Both the position numbers and the translations under genes were made by a program. This document shows, one piece after another, positions 1 through 5,380 of a DNA stretch of 7,393 bases. Where the stretch lies: contig CACYBO010000104.1 in assembly GCA_902772685.1 (NCBI GenBank), forward strand, positions 1 through 7,393, given 5' to 3'. This DNA comes from an uncultured Eubacteriales bacterium (GTDB lineage: Bacteria > Bacillota > Clostridia > Peptostreptococcales > Anaerovoracaceae). Below the pieces are notes generated by a model. That model did no database searches. It saw nothing but the letters and a program-made list of their open reading frames with translations, and had not been told where the DNA came from. The first letter of the stretch is position 1. Each line of letters starts with the position of its first letter.

Positions 1-288
1 CTGGACGAGCGGCATTACAACGCCCTGGGCGCGGTCATGGGAGGAGTGTACTTCACCATGTGTGACTTTGCGTTTGCAGTCGCATCCAATCACAATTCAG
101 TTCCTTGTGTTACGTTAGGCTCCCACGCCATATTTGTGGAAAAAAACAAGAGCAATCATTTGATCTGCGAGGCACGCTGCATCAAGAACGGCCGTCACAC
201 CTGTTTCTATGAGGTCGATGTTACGGATGACCTGGGGACAGAGATTGCACACGTTACAGTAGAAGGGTATAAGCTCCTCGGAAAATGA
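1..288 (+). CDS. PaaI-type hotdog-fold thioesterase, C-terminal part (5' end outside window)
   Basis: The frame is open from base 1 and ends at TGA 286-288, giving 95 codons of a protein that begins upstream. The opening residues HYNALGAVMGGVYFTMCDFA match the core of the PaaI/4HBT acyl-CoA thioesterase family: the H-x-N...G turn, the Gly-Gly pair at window codons 14-15 that would supply the oxyanion hole, and the helix Asp at codon 22. The rest (FVEKNKSNHLICEARCIKNG, then a strand ending in an EGYKLLGK tail) fits the remaining beta strands of one hotdog domain. Family members hydrolyse acyl- or aryl-CoA thioesters in the cytoplasm; the substrate here cannot be read. The usual His of the family's H-G-G turn is Met at codon 13. 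The next gene follows after 36 bases with no terminator, so co-transcription is likely. An internal ATG at 37 would cut the hotdog core and is not the start. Confidence 0.85.
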   Translation: MDERHYNALGAVMGGVYFTMCDFAFAVASNHNSVPCVTLGSHAIFVEKNKSNHLICEARCIKNGRHTCFYEVDVTDDLGTEIAHVTVEGYKLLGK

Positions 289-324
289 CAGCAAAGCAAA
301 CAATTTGACAGGAGGAATGGAAAT

Positions 325-657
325 ATGTTTTTGAAGAAAAAACTGGACATCAATGTCGGGCTTGAAGAGTACAGACATCTGCAGCAGGCGGGCGTCAGGG
401 ATGGCGTTGTGCTGCTGGATGTGAGAACTCCGAGAGAACACAAGTATGCTCATCTGCGGGGCAGTGTCAACCTGCCGCTGAATCAGCTCAAGAGCGCCGG
501 CAAGTTCATACCGAGCTTCGATACGCCGGTATTCGTTTACTGCGCAAACGGCGCGAGAGCGGACAGGGCAGTCAAGAGACTGAAGCGCGCAGGCTACACC
601 AACATCAAGAGCATAGGAGGACTCGAGGGATACCGCGGGGAAATCATCCGCGGATAA
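325..657 (+). CDS. Single-domain rhodanese-like protein (sulfurtransferase)
   Basis: A 110-aa protein consisting of one rhodanese domain, of GlpE/PspE-like size. The sequence shows the CH2A-like LDVRTPREHKYAHLRGSVNLP segment around residues 31-51 and the active-site loop C73-A-N-G-A-R78, which is the C-x-x-G-x-R cradle expected of a catalytically competent rhodanese. A GG(L)EGY segment near the end is also typical. There is no signal peptide or membrane segment, so it should be cytoplasmic. Known members carry persulfide sulfur on the loop cysteine; the donor and acceptor cannot be inferred here. The ATG start is supported by AGGAGG at 310-315, nine bases upstream. It sits 36 bases after the thioesterase gene and 12 bases before the YwaF-family gene, consistent with one transcription unit. 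Confidence 0.9.
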   Translation: MFLKKKLDINVGLEEYRHLQQAGVRDGVVLLDVRTPREHKYAHLRGSVNLPLNQLKSAGKFIPSFDTPVFVYCANGARADRAVKRLKRAGYTNIKSIGGLEGYRGEIIRG

Positions 658-669
658 ATCCGTCTGAAT

Positions 670-1437
670 ATGTTTGAATACTTCTGGAAACAATACGAAG
701 ACATTCCGGCGGGGTTGGGCTATGCGCGGTTCGGCGCTGAGCACATCGTAACTCTGCTCATTCTTTGCGTGCTGATTATTCTCGCTGTCAGAATGATCGC
801 CGGCGGGAACTCCCGCTCCACAGAAGATAATCCAAGGCTCCGATTGGCCATGAGAGTGATCCCATGGGTCATGGTGGGTCTTGAATTGTTTAAGGACCTG
901 TTTCTGGCAGTATCGGGACACTTCGGCGTTGGATATCTGCCTCTGCATATGTGCAGCCTGGGCCTGTTTGTATTCATAGCTGCGTCAATTTCCCGGACGG
1001 ACAGGTGGAGGATGATATGGGGTGAGATCGCATGCATCCTGATCGTTCCCGGGACGATAGCGGCGCTGCTCTTTCCGGACTGGGCGCATCTGTATCCGGT
1101 GTTCAGTTTCATGAATCTATATGGGTACGCCTGGCACGGGTTGCTTTTGCTGTATCCGCTGCTGATGGTTCGGTGCGGCTGGACGAATCTGAGTATCAGA
1201 CACGCCCACTATGTGTGGATTTTTATGATTTGCGCGGCAGTGCCGGTCTACGTATTTGACCGCGCCTTCCATTGCAACTACATGTTCATCAACTGGCCGC
1301 CGAAGGGGACGCCGCTCGCGTGGATCGCGCAGATGACAGGAGACAGCATGTATCTGGTGGGCTACGCTGCCCTTGCGGTGGTTGTGATCGGGCTGATATA
1401 CGCCGGCGTGGAATGCTATCACAGGATCAGAAAATGA
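670..1437 (+). CDS. YwaF-family (TIGR02206/TMEM164-like) integral membrane protein
   Basis: A 255-aa polytopic membrane protein with about six or seven hydrophobic segments, near residues 24-43, 62-82, 90-108, 117-136, 150-168, 180-197 and 227-246. The family is recognised by the YLPLHMCSLGLFVF motif at 89-102 and the N-Y-M-F-x-N-x-P-x-x-G-T-P-L segment at 203-216, with His156 inside a membrane helix. YwaF proteins are widespread in Firmicutes and their biochemical role is not established as far as I know, so no function is assigned. The ATG at 670 follows the rhodanese stop by 12 bases and has no clear Shine-Dalgarno sequence, which suggests translation by coupling or re-initiation. Its TGA overlaps the ATG of the next gene as ATGA (1434-1437), a strong sign of a shared mRNA. 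Confidence 0.85.
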   Translation: MFEYFWKQYEDIPAGLGYARFGAEHIVTLLILCVLIILAVRMIAGGNSRSTEDNPRLRLAMRVIPWVMVGLELFKDLFLAVSGHFGVGYLPLHMCSLGLFVFIAASISRTDRWRMIWGEIACILIVPGTIAALLFPDWAHLYPVFSFMNLYGYAWHGLLLLYPLLMVRCGWTNLSIRHAHYVWIFMICAAVPVYVFDRAFHCNYMFINWPPKGTPLAWIAQMTGDSMYLVGYAALAVVVIGLIYAGVECYHRIRK

Positions 1438-2285
1438 CAGGACAGGACACCAGAAGAAAAAACAGAGCGATGGGCCTTATGGTGATCACGGCGGTCATGT
1501 GGAGTCTGGGCGGGATCTTCATCAAACTGATTTCATGGAGTCCCTTCCTGATCGCGGGTATCCGGAGCGGTATCTCCGGGAGCATCATGGCCATGTATAT
1601 GGCAGCCACCCACACGCGGTTCAAATTCAACCGCTATTCATTCCTGGCAGGAATCGGGCTGGGGTTTTCCGCCACGCTCTTCACCATCGCAAACAAACTG
1701 ACAACAGCCGCAAACGCAATCGTGCTCCAGTACACCGCGCCGATCTTTATCCTGCTCATTTCAGCGGTTTTCTTTAAGGAGAAGATGCAAAAGCAGGACG
1801 TTCTGGTTGTGTGCATCACGATGGGCGGCATGGTGCTGTTCTTCCTGGATCAGCTCTCTCCGGGTAATCTGCTGGGGAATGTGCTCGGTATTTTCGCAGG
1901 CGTGACGCTGGCGCAGATGTTTGTGATGGTCGGCCGGGGAGGAGACGATGATTCGACGAGGATGAGCGGCATTCTGATCGCCCATGCGATAACCTTTCTG
2001 ATCGGCCTTCCGCTGGGAATTCCGCAGACAGAGGAAATTGCGGAAATCGAGATTCTTTATGTTATAATATTGGGCGTGTTCCAGCTGGGCATACCGTATG
2101 TTCTCTACGGCATCGCATCGAGAGACTGCCCGCCTCTGGCGTGTTCCCTCATCGGCATGCTGGAACCGCTGCTGAACCCGGTCTGGGTTGCAATTTTCAT
2201 AGGAGAAGTGCCGGGGCCGTTCGCCCTTATTGGCGCTGTTATAATAATCGTTACAGTATCATGGTGGTGCGTCAGAAACCGATAG
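1434..2285 (+). CDS. EamA-family (DMT superfamily) transporter
   Basis: A 283-aa drug/metabolite transporter with about ten transmembrane helices formed by two EamA repeats. The first repeat contains the W-S-L-G-G-I/K helix near 23-31 and the NAIVLQYTAPIF helix at 94-105. The second contains SLIGMLEPLLNPVWVAIFIG at 238-257 followed by a final helix at 264-281. This matches the usual ten-helix, roughly 300-aa design; members typically export amino acids or other small metabolites, and the substrate is unknown. The frame is open further upstream (in-frame ATG at 1272), but that would add 54 hydrophilic residues lying wholly inside the YwaF-family gene. ATG 1434 has AGGA at 1423-1426 seven bases upstream and gives a normal N-terminus. 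The ATGA overlap with the preceding gene indicates translational coupling. Confidence 0.9.
   Translation: MTGQDTRRKNRAMGLMVITAVMWSLGGIFIKLISWSPFLIAGIRSGISGSIMAMYMAATHTRFKFNRYSFLAGIGLGFSATLFTIANKLTTAANAIVLQYTAPIFILLISAVFFKEKMQKQDVLVVCITMGGMVLFFLDQLSPGNLLGNVLGIFAGVTLAQMFVMVGRGGDDDSTRMSGILIAHAITFLIGLPLGIPQTEEIAEIEILYVIILGVFQLGIPYVLYGIASRDCPPLACSLIGMLEPLLNPVWVAIFIGEVPGPFALIGAVIIIVTVSWWCVRNR
2060..2068 (+). promoter_or_regulatory. Possible extended -10 element inside the EamA gene
   Basis: TGTTATAAT is an exact match to the extended -10 consensus TGnTATAAT. A weak TTGCGG lies 19 bases upstream. It is inside coding sequence and may be fortuitous, since the Tyr-Val-Ile-Ile codons are AT-rich. It would start transcription about 255 bases before lysO. 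Confidence 0.25.
2237..2245 (+). promoter_or_regulatory. Possible extended -10 promoter for lysO at the end of the EamA gene
   Basis: A second exact TGnTATAAT match (TGTTATAAT), with no recognisable -35 hexamer at the usual distance, which extended -10 promoters can do without. Transcription would begin near 2252, giving a leader of about 77 bases that contains the stem-loop at 2287-2306 and ends at the lysO start. The motif overlaps Val-Ile-Ile codons of the last EamA helix, so chance is a real alternative. Confidence 0.35.
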
Positions 2286-2286
2286 C

Positions 2287-2306
2287 GCCCCGCAGCTGCA
2301 CGGGGC
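2287..2306 (+). promoter_or_regulatory. GC-rich stem-loop between the EamA gene and lysO
   Basis: GCCCCG (2287-2292) and CGGGGC (2301-2306) form a perfect 6-bp stem with an 8-base loop that contains the palindrome CAGCTG. It begins one base after the EamA stop codon. No run of T follows, so it is not a canonical intrinsic terminator. It may stabilise the upstream mRNA end, attenuate read-through, or simply be a small leader structure of lysO. Confidence 0.4.
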
Positions 2307-2316
2307 AGCAGAATAC

Positions 2317-2322
2317 AGGAGA
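2317..2322 (+). promoter_or_regulatory. Ribosome binding site that decides the lysO TTG start
   Basis: AGGAGA sits six bases before TTG 2329, an ideal distance, but 18 bases before the first in-frame ATG at 2341. This favours the TTG as the translation start. Confidence 0.7.
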
Positions 2323-2328
2323 AGAGAT

Positions 2329-3279
2329 TTGACATATTTAATGCTGTATCTTGCGGTTACGATTGCAGGATACTTCATCGGAGCAAGGCTGAAAAAACAG
2401 AATAAATCCTGGCCGTGGGTTGGAAGTCTTCAGACCCTGGTCATTATCCTGCTCGTATTTCTGATGGGGAGCAGAATCGGGGCAAGTGAGGAAATCGTTT
2501 CGTCTCTCGGCACGATCGGGCTGATTTCATTTGTGTTTACAATCGTTGTCATGTTCGTGACAGTGCTGGCATTTACCCTCGTCCGCAGAGCCTTGGGCTT
2601 TGACAGATACGGCAGGCGCGGCGAGGCGAGAAAGACTGCGGCTGATGCTGCGTCCGACGAAGCTGCGAAGCCGAAGCTGAACAGCCTGACCCTGATCATC
2701 GTCGTATTCGTGGCGGTGGGAATCGCAGCAGGCTATCTGTTCCTGCCGGACGGATTCATCGCACAGGTCGGCACGATGCTGACAATCACGCTCTGCATGC
2801 TTCTGGTGCTCGTGGGAATCGATATCGGCACAGAGGGAACCATCGCCAAAAACTTCAAAAGCGCCGGATGGCGCGTGGTCGTATTTCCATTTGTATCCAT
2901 TGGCGCGATGATGCTTGGGTCCGCCATTGCGTCACTGTTTTTGCCTTTTGGCGTGCAGGACGGACTTTGCATCGGCTCAGGGCTCGGATGGTATTCACTT
3001 GCTTCCGCCATGCTGGTGGACTACTCCCTGCAGGTGAGCGCCATTTCTTTCATGCATAATGTAATCCGCGAAGTGATTGGGATTCTTCTCATTCCTGTGT
3101 GCGCGAGACATCTCGGGTATATTGAGTGTTACTGTCTGCCGGGCGCTTCATCCATGGACGTGTGTCTGCCGCTGGTTGAAAAAGCCGCCGACAGCAGTGT
3201 CGCCGTCTACTCCTTCGTAAACGGCGTTGTCCTGTCCGCGGCGGTACCGGTGCTGGTCAGTATCTTCATGAGTCTGTAG
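2329..3279 (+). CDS. lysO: LysO-family (DUF340) exporter, probable L-lysine exporter
   Basis: A 316-aa membrane protein resembling E. coli LysO/YbjE (about 300 aa), a family known for lysine efflux. It has two hydrophobic blocks, residues 1-88 and 118-316, separated by a charged linker at about 90-117 rich in Arg, Ala and Asp. Family motifs visible in the second block are LVGIDIGTEG (161-170), GSGLGWYSLASAML (216-229), F-M-H-N-V-I-R-E (241-248) and PGASSMDVCLPLVEK (271-285), the last matching the family's P-G-G-x-x-S-M-D-x-x-L-P signature with one Gly replaced by Ala. Four cysteines fall in 22 residues (258, 267, 269, 279). The start is TTG, supported by AGGAGA six bases upstream. No lysine riboswitch fits in the 43-base gap. 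Other basic amino acids or analogues are possible substrates. Confidence 0.85.
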   Translation: MTYLMLYLAVTIAGYFIGARLKKQNKSWPWVGSLQTLVIILLVFLMGSRIGASEEIVSSLGTIGLISFVFTIVVMFVTVLAFTLVRRALGFDRYGRRGEARKTAADAASDEAAKPKLNSLTLIIVVFVAVGIAAGYLFLPDGFIAQVGTMLTITLCMLLVLVGIDIGTEGTIAKNFKSAGWRVVVFPFVSIGAMMLGSAIASLFLPFGVQDGLCIGSGLGWYSLASAMLVDYSLQVSAISFMHNVIREVIGILLIPVCARHLGYIECYCLPGASSMDVCLPLVEKAADSSVAVYSFVNGVVLSAAVPVLVSIFMSL

Positions 3280-3306
3280 CGACGTATTTGAAACGCGATG
3301 CGCTAC
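3276..3306. repeat. Inverted repeat spanning two convergent stop codons
   Basis: GTAGCG (3276-3281) and CGCTAC (3301-3306) form a 6-bp inverted repeat with a 19-base spacer. Each arm contains the TAG stop of one of the two convergent genes, lysO and the 98-aa - strand gene. There is no T tract on either side, so a terminator role is only a weak possibility. Confidence 0.3.
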
Positions 3307-3599
3307 TGATAGTATTTCCCGACGTACGGTCTGATGGCGCCGAGGACCTCATCCCATCCGTCTTTGACTTCAAAATCCGTGAGGAGATAGCGCTTCACAA
3401 TGTAGGTGATGCGCTCTTTATAGTGTTCCATGGCTCCTTCAAGGTCGAGACCTTCTCTGATCAGAGCCTTAACGTCATATTCCGAATAATCTACGGTTAT
3501 TGTACAGCGTTTGCGGCCGCCCGCTTCCAGATTGTCGATGACGTCGATATCCGCGAACTTGGGGCGCACAAGCGCGAGTTTGAGTTCAATTACTTTCAT
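3303..3599 (-). CDS. Hypothetical protein, 98 aa
   Basis: I do not recognise the family. The 98-aa product starts MKVIELKLALVRPKF and ends in GAIRPYVGKYYQ; it is soluble-looking, with alternating strand- and helix-like segments, no signal peptide and no membrane segment. It is judged real because AGGA (3610-3607 on this strand) lies seven bases before the ATG, a TTGACG-17-TATTGT promoter lies just upstream, and the protein is well mixed in composition. The overlapping + strand frame lacks these features. It converges with lysO, leaving 21 bases between the stops, and diverges from the 101-aa gene and the NnrE-MazG gene, with which it may share control. A residue run R-K-R-C-x-I-T-V-D-Y at about 29-38 looks like a core beta strand. 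Confidence 0.65.
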   Translation of the reverse strand: MKVIELKLALVRPKFADIDVIDNLEAGGRKRCTITVDYSEYDVKALIREGLDLEGAMEHYKERITYIVKRYLLTDFEVKDGWDEVLGAIRPYVGKYYQ

Positions 3600-3602
3600 G
3601 TT

Positions 3603-3690
3603 GATTTCCTGCTGTTTTCATGCGTTGTTTTGTTGCCTTTGCGGTAATCTGACAATACGACATTTTCCTGTTTGCGTCAAGATTTCCTGC
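3603..3690. repeat. Direct repeat of GATTTCCTGC in the divergent control region
   Basis: The 10-mer GATTTCCTGC occurs exactly at 3603-3612 and 3681-3690, 78 bases apart, and its core TTTCCTG occurs a third time at 3664-3670. The first copy covers the Shine-Dalgarno of the - strand gene; the third abuts that gene's -35 hexamer. They could be operator half-sites. The overlap with a ribosome binding site offers an ordinary explanation for one copy. Confidence 0.4.
3652..3680 (-). promoter_or_regulatory. Sigma-A type promoter for the 98-aa gene
   Basis: On the - strand, TTGACG (3680-3675) and TATTGT (3657-3652) are separated by exactly 17 bases. They match the -35 consensus at five of six and the -10 consensus at four of six positions. 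The predicted start near 3645 gives a leader of about 46 bases. Confidence 0.6.
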
Positions 3691-3731
3691 TTTTGCAGCC
3701 GGATATCGGATCGCATAAGGGCAGGGGCGGG

Positions 3732-3760
3732 TTGACAATTCGACTGCCGATATGTACCAT
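3732..3760 (+). promoter_or_regulatory. Sigma-A type promoter for the 101-aa gene and nnrE-mazG
   Basis: A perfect -35 hexamer TTGACA (3732-3737) is followed after 17 bases by TACCAT (3755-3760), which matches the -10 consensus at four of six positions. Transcription would start near 3767, 44 bases before the ATG at 3811. This also argues against a TTG start at 3766, which would coincide with the transcription start and lacks a ribosome binding site. Confidence 0.6.
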
Positions 3761-3798
3761 TCAATTTGGAGCATATCACTGAAGCAGCCCAATGGCAC

Positions 3799-3804
3799 GG
3801 AGGT
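3799..3804 (+). promoter_or_regulatory. Ribosome binding site that decides the start at 3811
   Basis: GGAGGT lies six bases before ATG 3811 and nine before ATG 3814. The frame is open back to a TTG at 3766, but only the 3811/3814 starts have a ribosome binding site. Confidence 0.75.
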
Positions 3805-3810
3805 AAAACA

Positions 3811-4116
3811 ATGATGAGATTTGGCTGGTTTCAGGATCCGGACAACGTGGTCTATGCAGATGTAGAGGAATTCGCCGATCACTTCGGCAAGGAGACGGGC
3901 ATTGAGAATTTCCGCGCGAAGCTCGATGCGTTCAGGGCAGAACCGACTAAGGAGGGCATCCTGCTCAAAGGCAGGAAACGTACGACGGTCAAGCTGTTCA
4001 TTCCTGATCTCTACTTCTCGGATAAAAAGACGAAGCTCGATATGGGCGACACGGTCTGGGTCTACATGGGTGAGTACTATCCATGTTATTGCGTGTACTG
4101 GCCGCTTGCGGAGTAG
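3811..4116 (+). CDS. Hypothetical protein, 101 aa, upstream of nnrE-mazG
   Basis: Family not recognised. The 101-aa product begins MMRFGWFQDPDNVVYADVEE, has a helical stretch (about residues 16-42, EEFADHFG...FRAKLDAFRA), then a basic patch LLKGRKRTTVKLF (51-63) and an aromatic end (VWVYMGEYYPCYCVYWPLAE, 82-101) with two cysteines. There is no signal peptide or membrane segment. The ATG is fixed by GGAGGT at 3799-3804 and a TTGACA-type promoter lies just upstream. The gap to the NnrE-MazG gene is 50 bases without a terminator, so the two are probably co-transcribed; a functional link is an inference from position only. Confidence 0.65.
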   Translation: MMRFGWFQDPDNVVYADVEEFADHFGKETGIENFRAKLDAFRAEPTKEGILLKGRKRTTVKLFIPDLYFSDKKTKLDMGDTVWVYMGEYYPCYCVYWPLAE

Positions 4117-4166
4117 TGTGCGCATGCTGTGCTGCGGATGAAAAGGAAACAAAGGAAATAAAAAGA

Positions 4167-5294
4167 ATGAGCGAGTACTATGTCAGCTGCAACAGAATGA
4201 AGGAACTCGAGAAGGCGACCGATGAATCAGGTCTGTCTTATTATCAGATGATGGAAAACGCCGGGACGATCGCGGCGAACAGGATCGTCGAGATCACCAT
4301 GGCCACGCGCAGCCGGCCGCATCCATCCAAACGTCTTCTGAAGGCGCGGGTCTACTGCGGCAAAGGCAACAACGGCGGGGACGGTTTCGTTGTGGCGAGA
4401 TTGCTTGCGCAGAGGGGATGGGATGTCAGGCTCGTTCTGGTGGACGGCGAACCGCAGACCCCTGACGCAATCATCAATTACGGACTTACAAGAGAGATGG
4501 GGATTCCGGAAGCTGCATTGGGCACATTGACTGCAGAAACTGATGTGGTCGTCGATGCGATATACGGCACGGGTTTTCACGGCCGGCTGAGAGAGCAGGG
4601 AGCCGCGGCGTCTGCGGAGATCGCAGAAGCAAAGGCATCCGGCGCTATGGTTTTCGCCCTGGATATTCCATCCGGTATGGGAGGAGATCTGACGGACGAA
4701 GGAGAACTGGACGAACGCTGCGTCAGAGCGGACGTGACGATTACATTCCACGCGAAAAAGAGCGTGCATCTGCAGTCGTTTGCTGCCGGATACTGCGGCC
4801 GGATCATTGTCGCTGACATCGGCATCGTTGACGATGAGAAAGACGGTGCTGACGGGAAGCCTGCACATGACGGCACGCCAAATCAGCCGGCGGCGGAATT
4901 GGCGGACAAGGAAGTCTACACGTTCGATGATTTCATAGATATTGTAGCCCGGCTGAGAGCGCCGGACGGCTGTGTATGGGATAGAGCCCAAACCCATGAG
5001 ACGCTTACGAAATACATGGCAGAGGAAGCTCAGGAAGCGGTCGACGCAATGAAAAAGGGCGATGACGATAACCTCTGCGAAGAACTGGGCGATGTGATGC
5101 TGCAGGTCGTGCTCAACGCGCAGATCGGCGCGGAGGACGGTGCCTTCACCATCGATGATGTGATCCAGGGAATCTCCGAAAAAATGGTGCGCAGGCATCC
5201 TTGGGTGTTCGGGGATATGGAGATCGAAAGCATTGAAGAGAATGTATCCCTTTGGGAACAGCTGAAACAGAAAGAAAAGGAATCCAAGAAGTGA
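4167..5294 (+). CDS. nnrE: Fusion protein: NAD(P)H-hydrate epimerase (NnrE/YjeF_N) + MazG pyrophosphohydrolase
   Basis: A 375-aa cytoplasmic protein with two domains in one uninterrupted frame. Residues 1-222 form an NnrE domain, known to interconvert R- and S-NAD(P)HX, the hydrated damage products of NAD(P)H. It shows M-M-E-N-A-G (28-33), the loop CGKGNNGGDGFVVAR (64-78), D130 in DAIYGTGF, DIPSG (166-170) and the closing ADIGI. Residues 223-248 are an acidic linker. Residues 249-375 form one MazG domain with RLRAPDGCVWD (262-272), E286-E287-x-x-E290, E306-x-x-D309 and VRRHPWVF (341-348), covering the metal-binding set of the all-alpha NTP pyrophosphohydrolases. Cys-Pro-Trp-Asp, usual in MazG, is Cys-Val-Trp-Asp here. 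The start is ATG 4167 with AGGAAA upstream; an open extension to 4083 overlaps the preceding gene. The usual fusion partner of NnrE, the NnrD dehydratase, is absent. A terminator follows nine bases after the stop. Confidence 0.93.
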   Translation: MSEYYVSCNRMKELEKATDESGLSYYQMMENAGTIAANRIVEITMATRSRPHPSKRLLKARVYCGKGNNGGDGFVVARLLAQRGWDVRLVLVDGEPQTPDAIINYGLTREMGIPEAALGTLTAETDVVVDAIYGTGFHGRLREQGAAASAEIAEAKASGAMVFALDIPSGMGGDLTDEGELDERCVRADVTITFHAKKSVHLQSFAAGYCGRIIVADIGIVDDEKDGADGKPAHDGTPNQPAAELADKEVYTFDDFIDIVARLRAPDGCVWDRAQTHETLTKYMAEEAQEAVDAMKKGDDDNLCEELGDVMLQVVLNAQIGAEDGAFTIDDVIQGISEKMVRRHPWVFGDMEIESIEENVSLWEQLKQKEKESKK

Positions 5295-5302
5295 TTATAA
5301 AG

Positions 5303-5339
5303 ATAGAGCGCTGCGCATTCCGCGCAGCGCTCTATTTTT
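5303..5339 (+). terminator. Intrinsic terminator after nnrE-mazG, possibly bidirectional
   Basis: TAGAGCGCTGCGC (5304-5316) pairs perfectly with GCGCAGCGCTCTA (5322-5334) around a 5-base loop, a 13-bp stem, followed by TTTTTC. The A/T-rich bases flanking both sides extend the stem. On the - strand the trailing sequence is ATCTTTATAA, a poorer T tract, so it may also stop transcription of the convergent lipoprotein gene. Confidence 0.92.
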
Positions 5340-5380
5340 CTGTCATAATATGTGGCAGTAGCCGCTTTATGTATGCGGCA

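Noticed and set aside
115..948. Open - strand frame of 277 codons
   Set aside because: It runs antisense across three recognisable genes, matches no family, and has an arginine/histidine/glutamine-rich shadow composition.
1272..1433. Upstream extension of the EamA gene from ATG 1272
   Set aside because: The added 54 residues are hydrophilic, lie inside the YwaF-family gene, and lack the composition of a transporter N-terminus; ATG 1434 has a ribosome binding site.
3288..3647. + strand frame of 119 codons opposite the 98-aa gene
   Set aside because: It lacks a ribosome binding site and promoter, and its composition is that of a shadow frame; the - strand gene has both signals.
3586..4152. 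Open - strand frame of 188 codons opposite the 101-aa gene
   Set aside because: It overlaps the start of the supported 98-aa gene and crosses both promoters; no ribosome binding site or domain is seen.
4083..4166. N-terminal extension of the NnrE-MazG gene that looks like a signal peptide (MLLRVLAACGVVCACC)
   Set aside because: It overlaps the end of the 101-aa gene in another frame and has no ribosome binding site; the NnrE domain begins properly at ATG 4167 and both domains are cytoplasmic families.
4227..5198. Open - strand frame of 323 codons opposite nnrE-mazG
   Set aside because: It is antisense to a gene with clear domain motifs on the + strand, has no recognisable domain and begins inside that gene.
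5361..5379. GCCGC/GCGGC inverted repeat after the lipoprotein gene
   Set aside because: Only a 5-bp stem with a 9-base loop and no T tract on either side; the strong hairpin at 5303-5339 is the better terminator.
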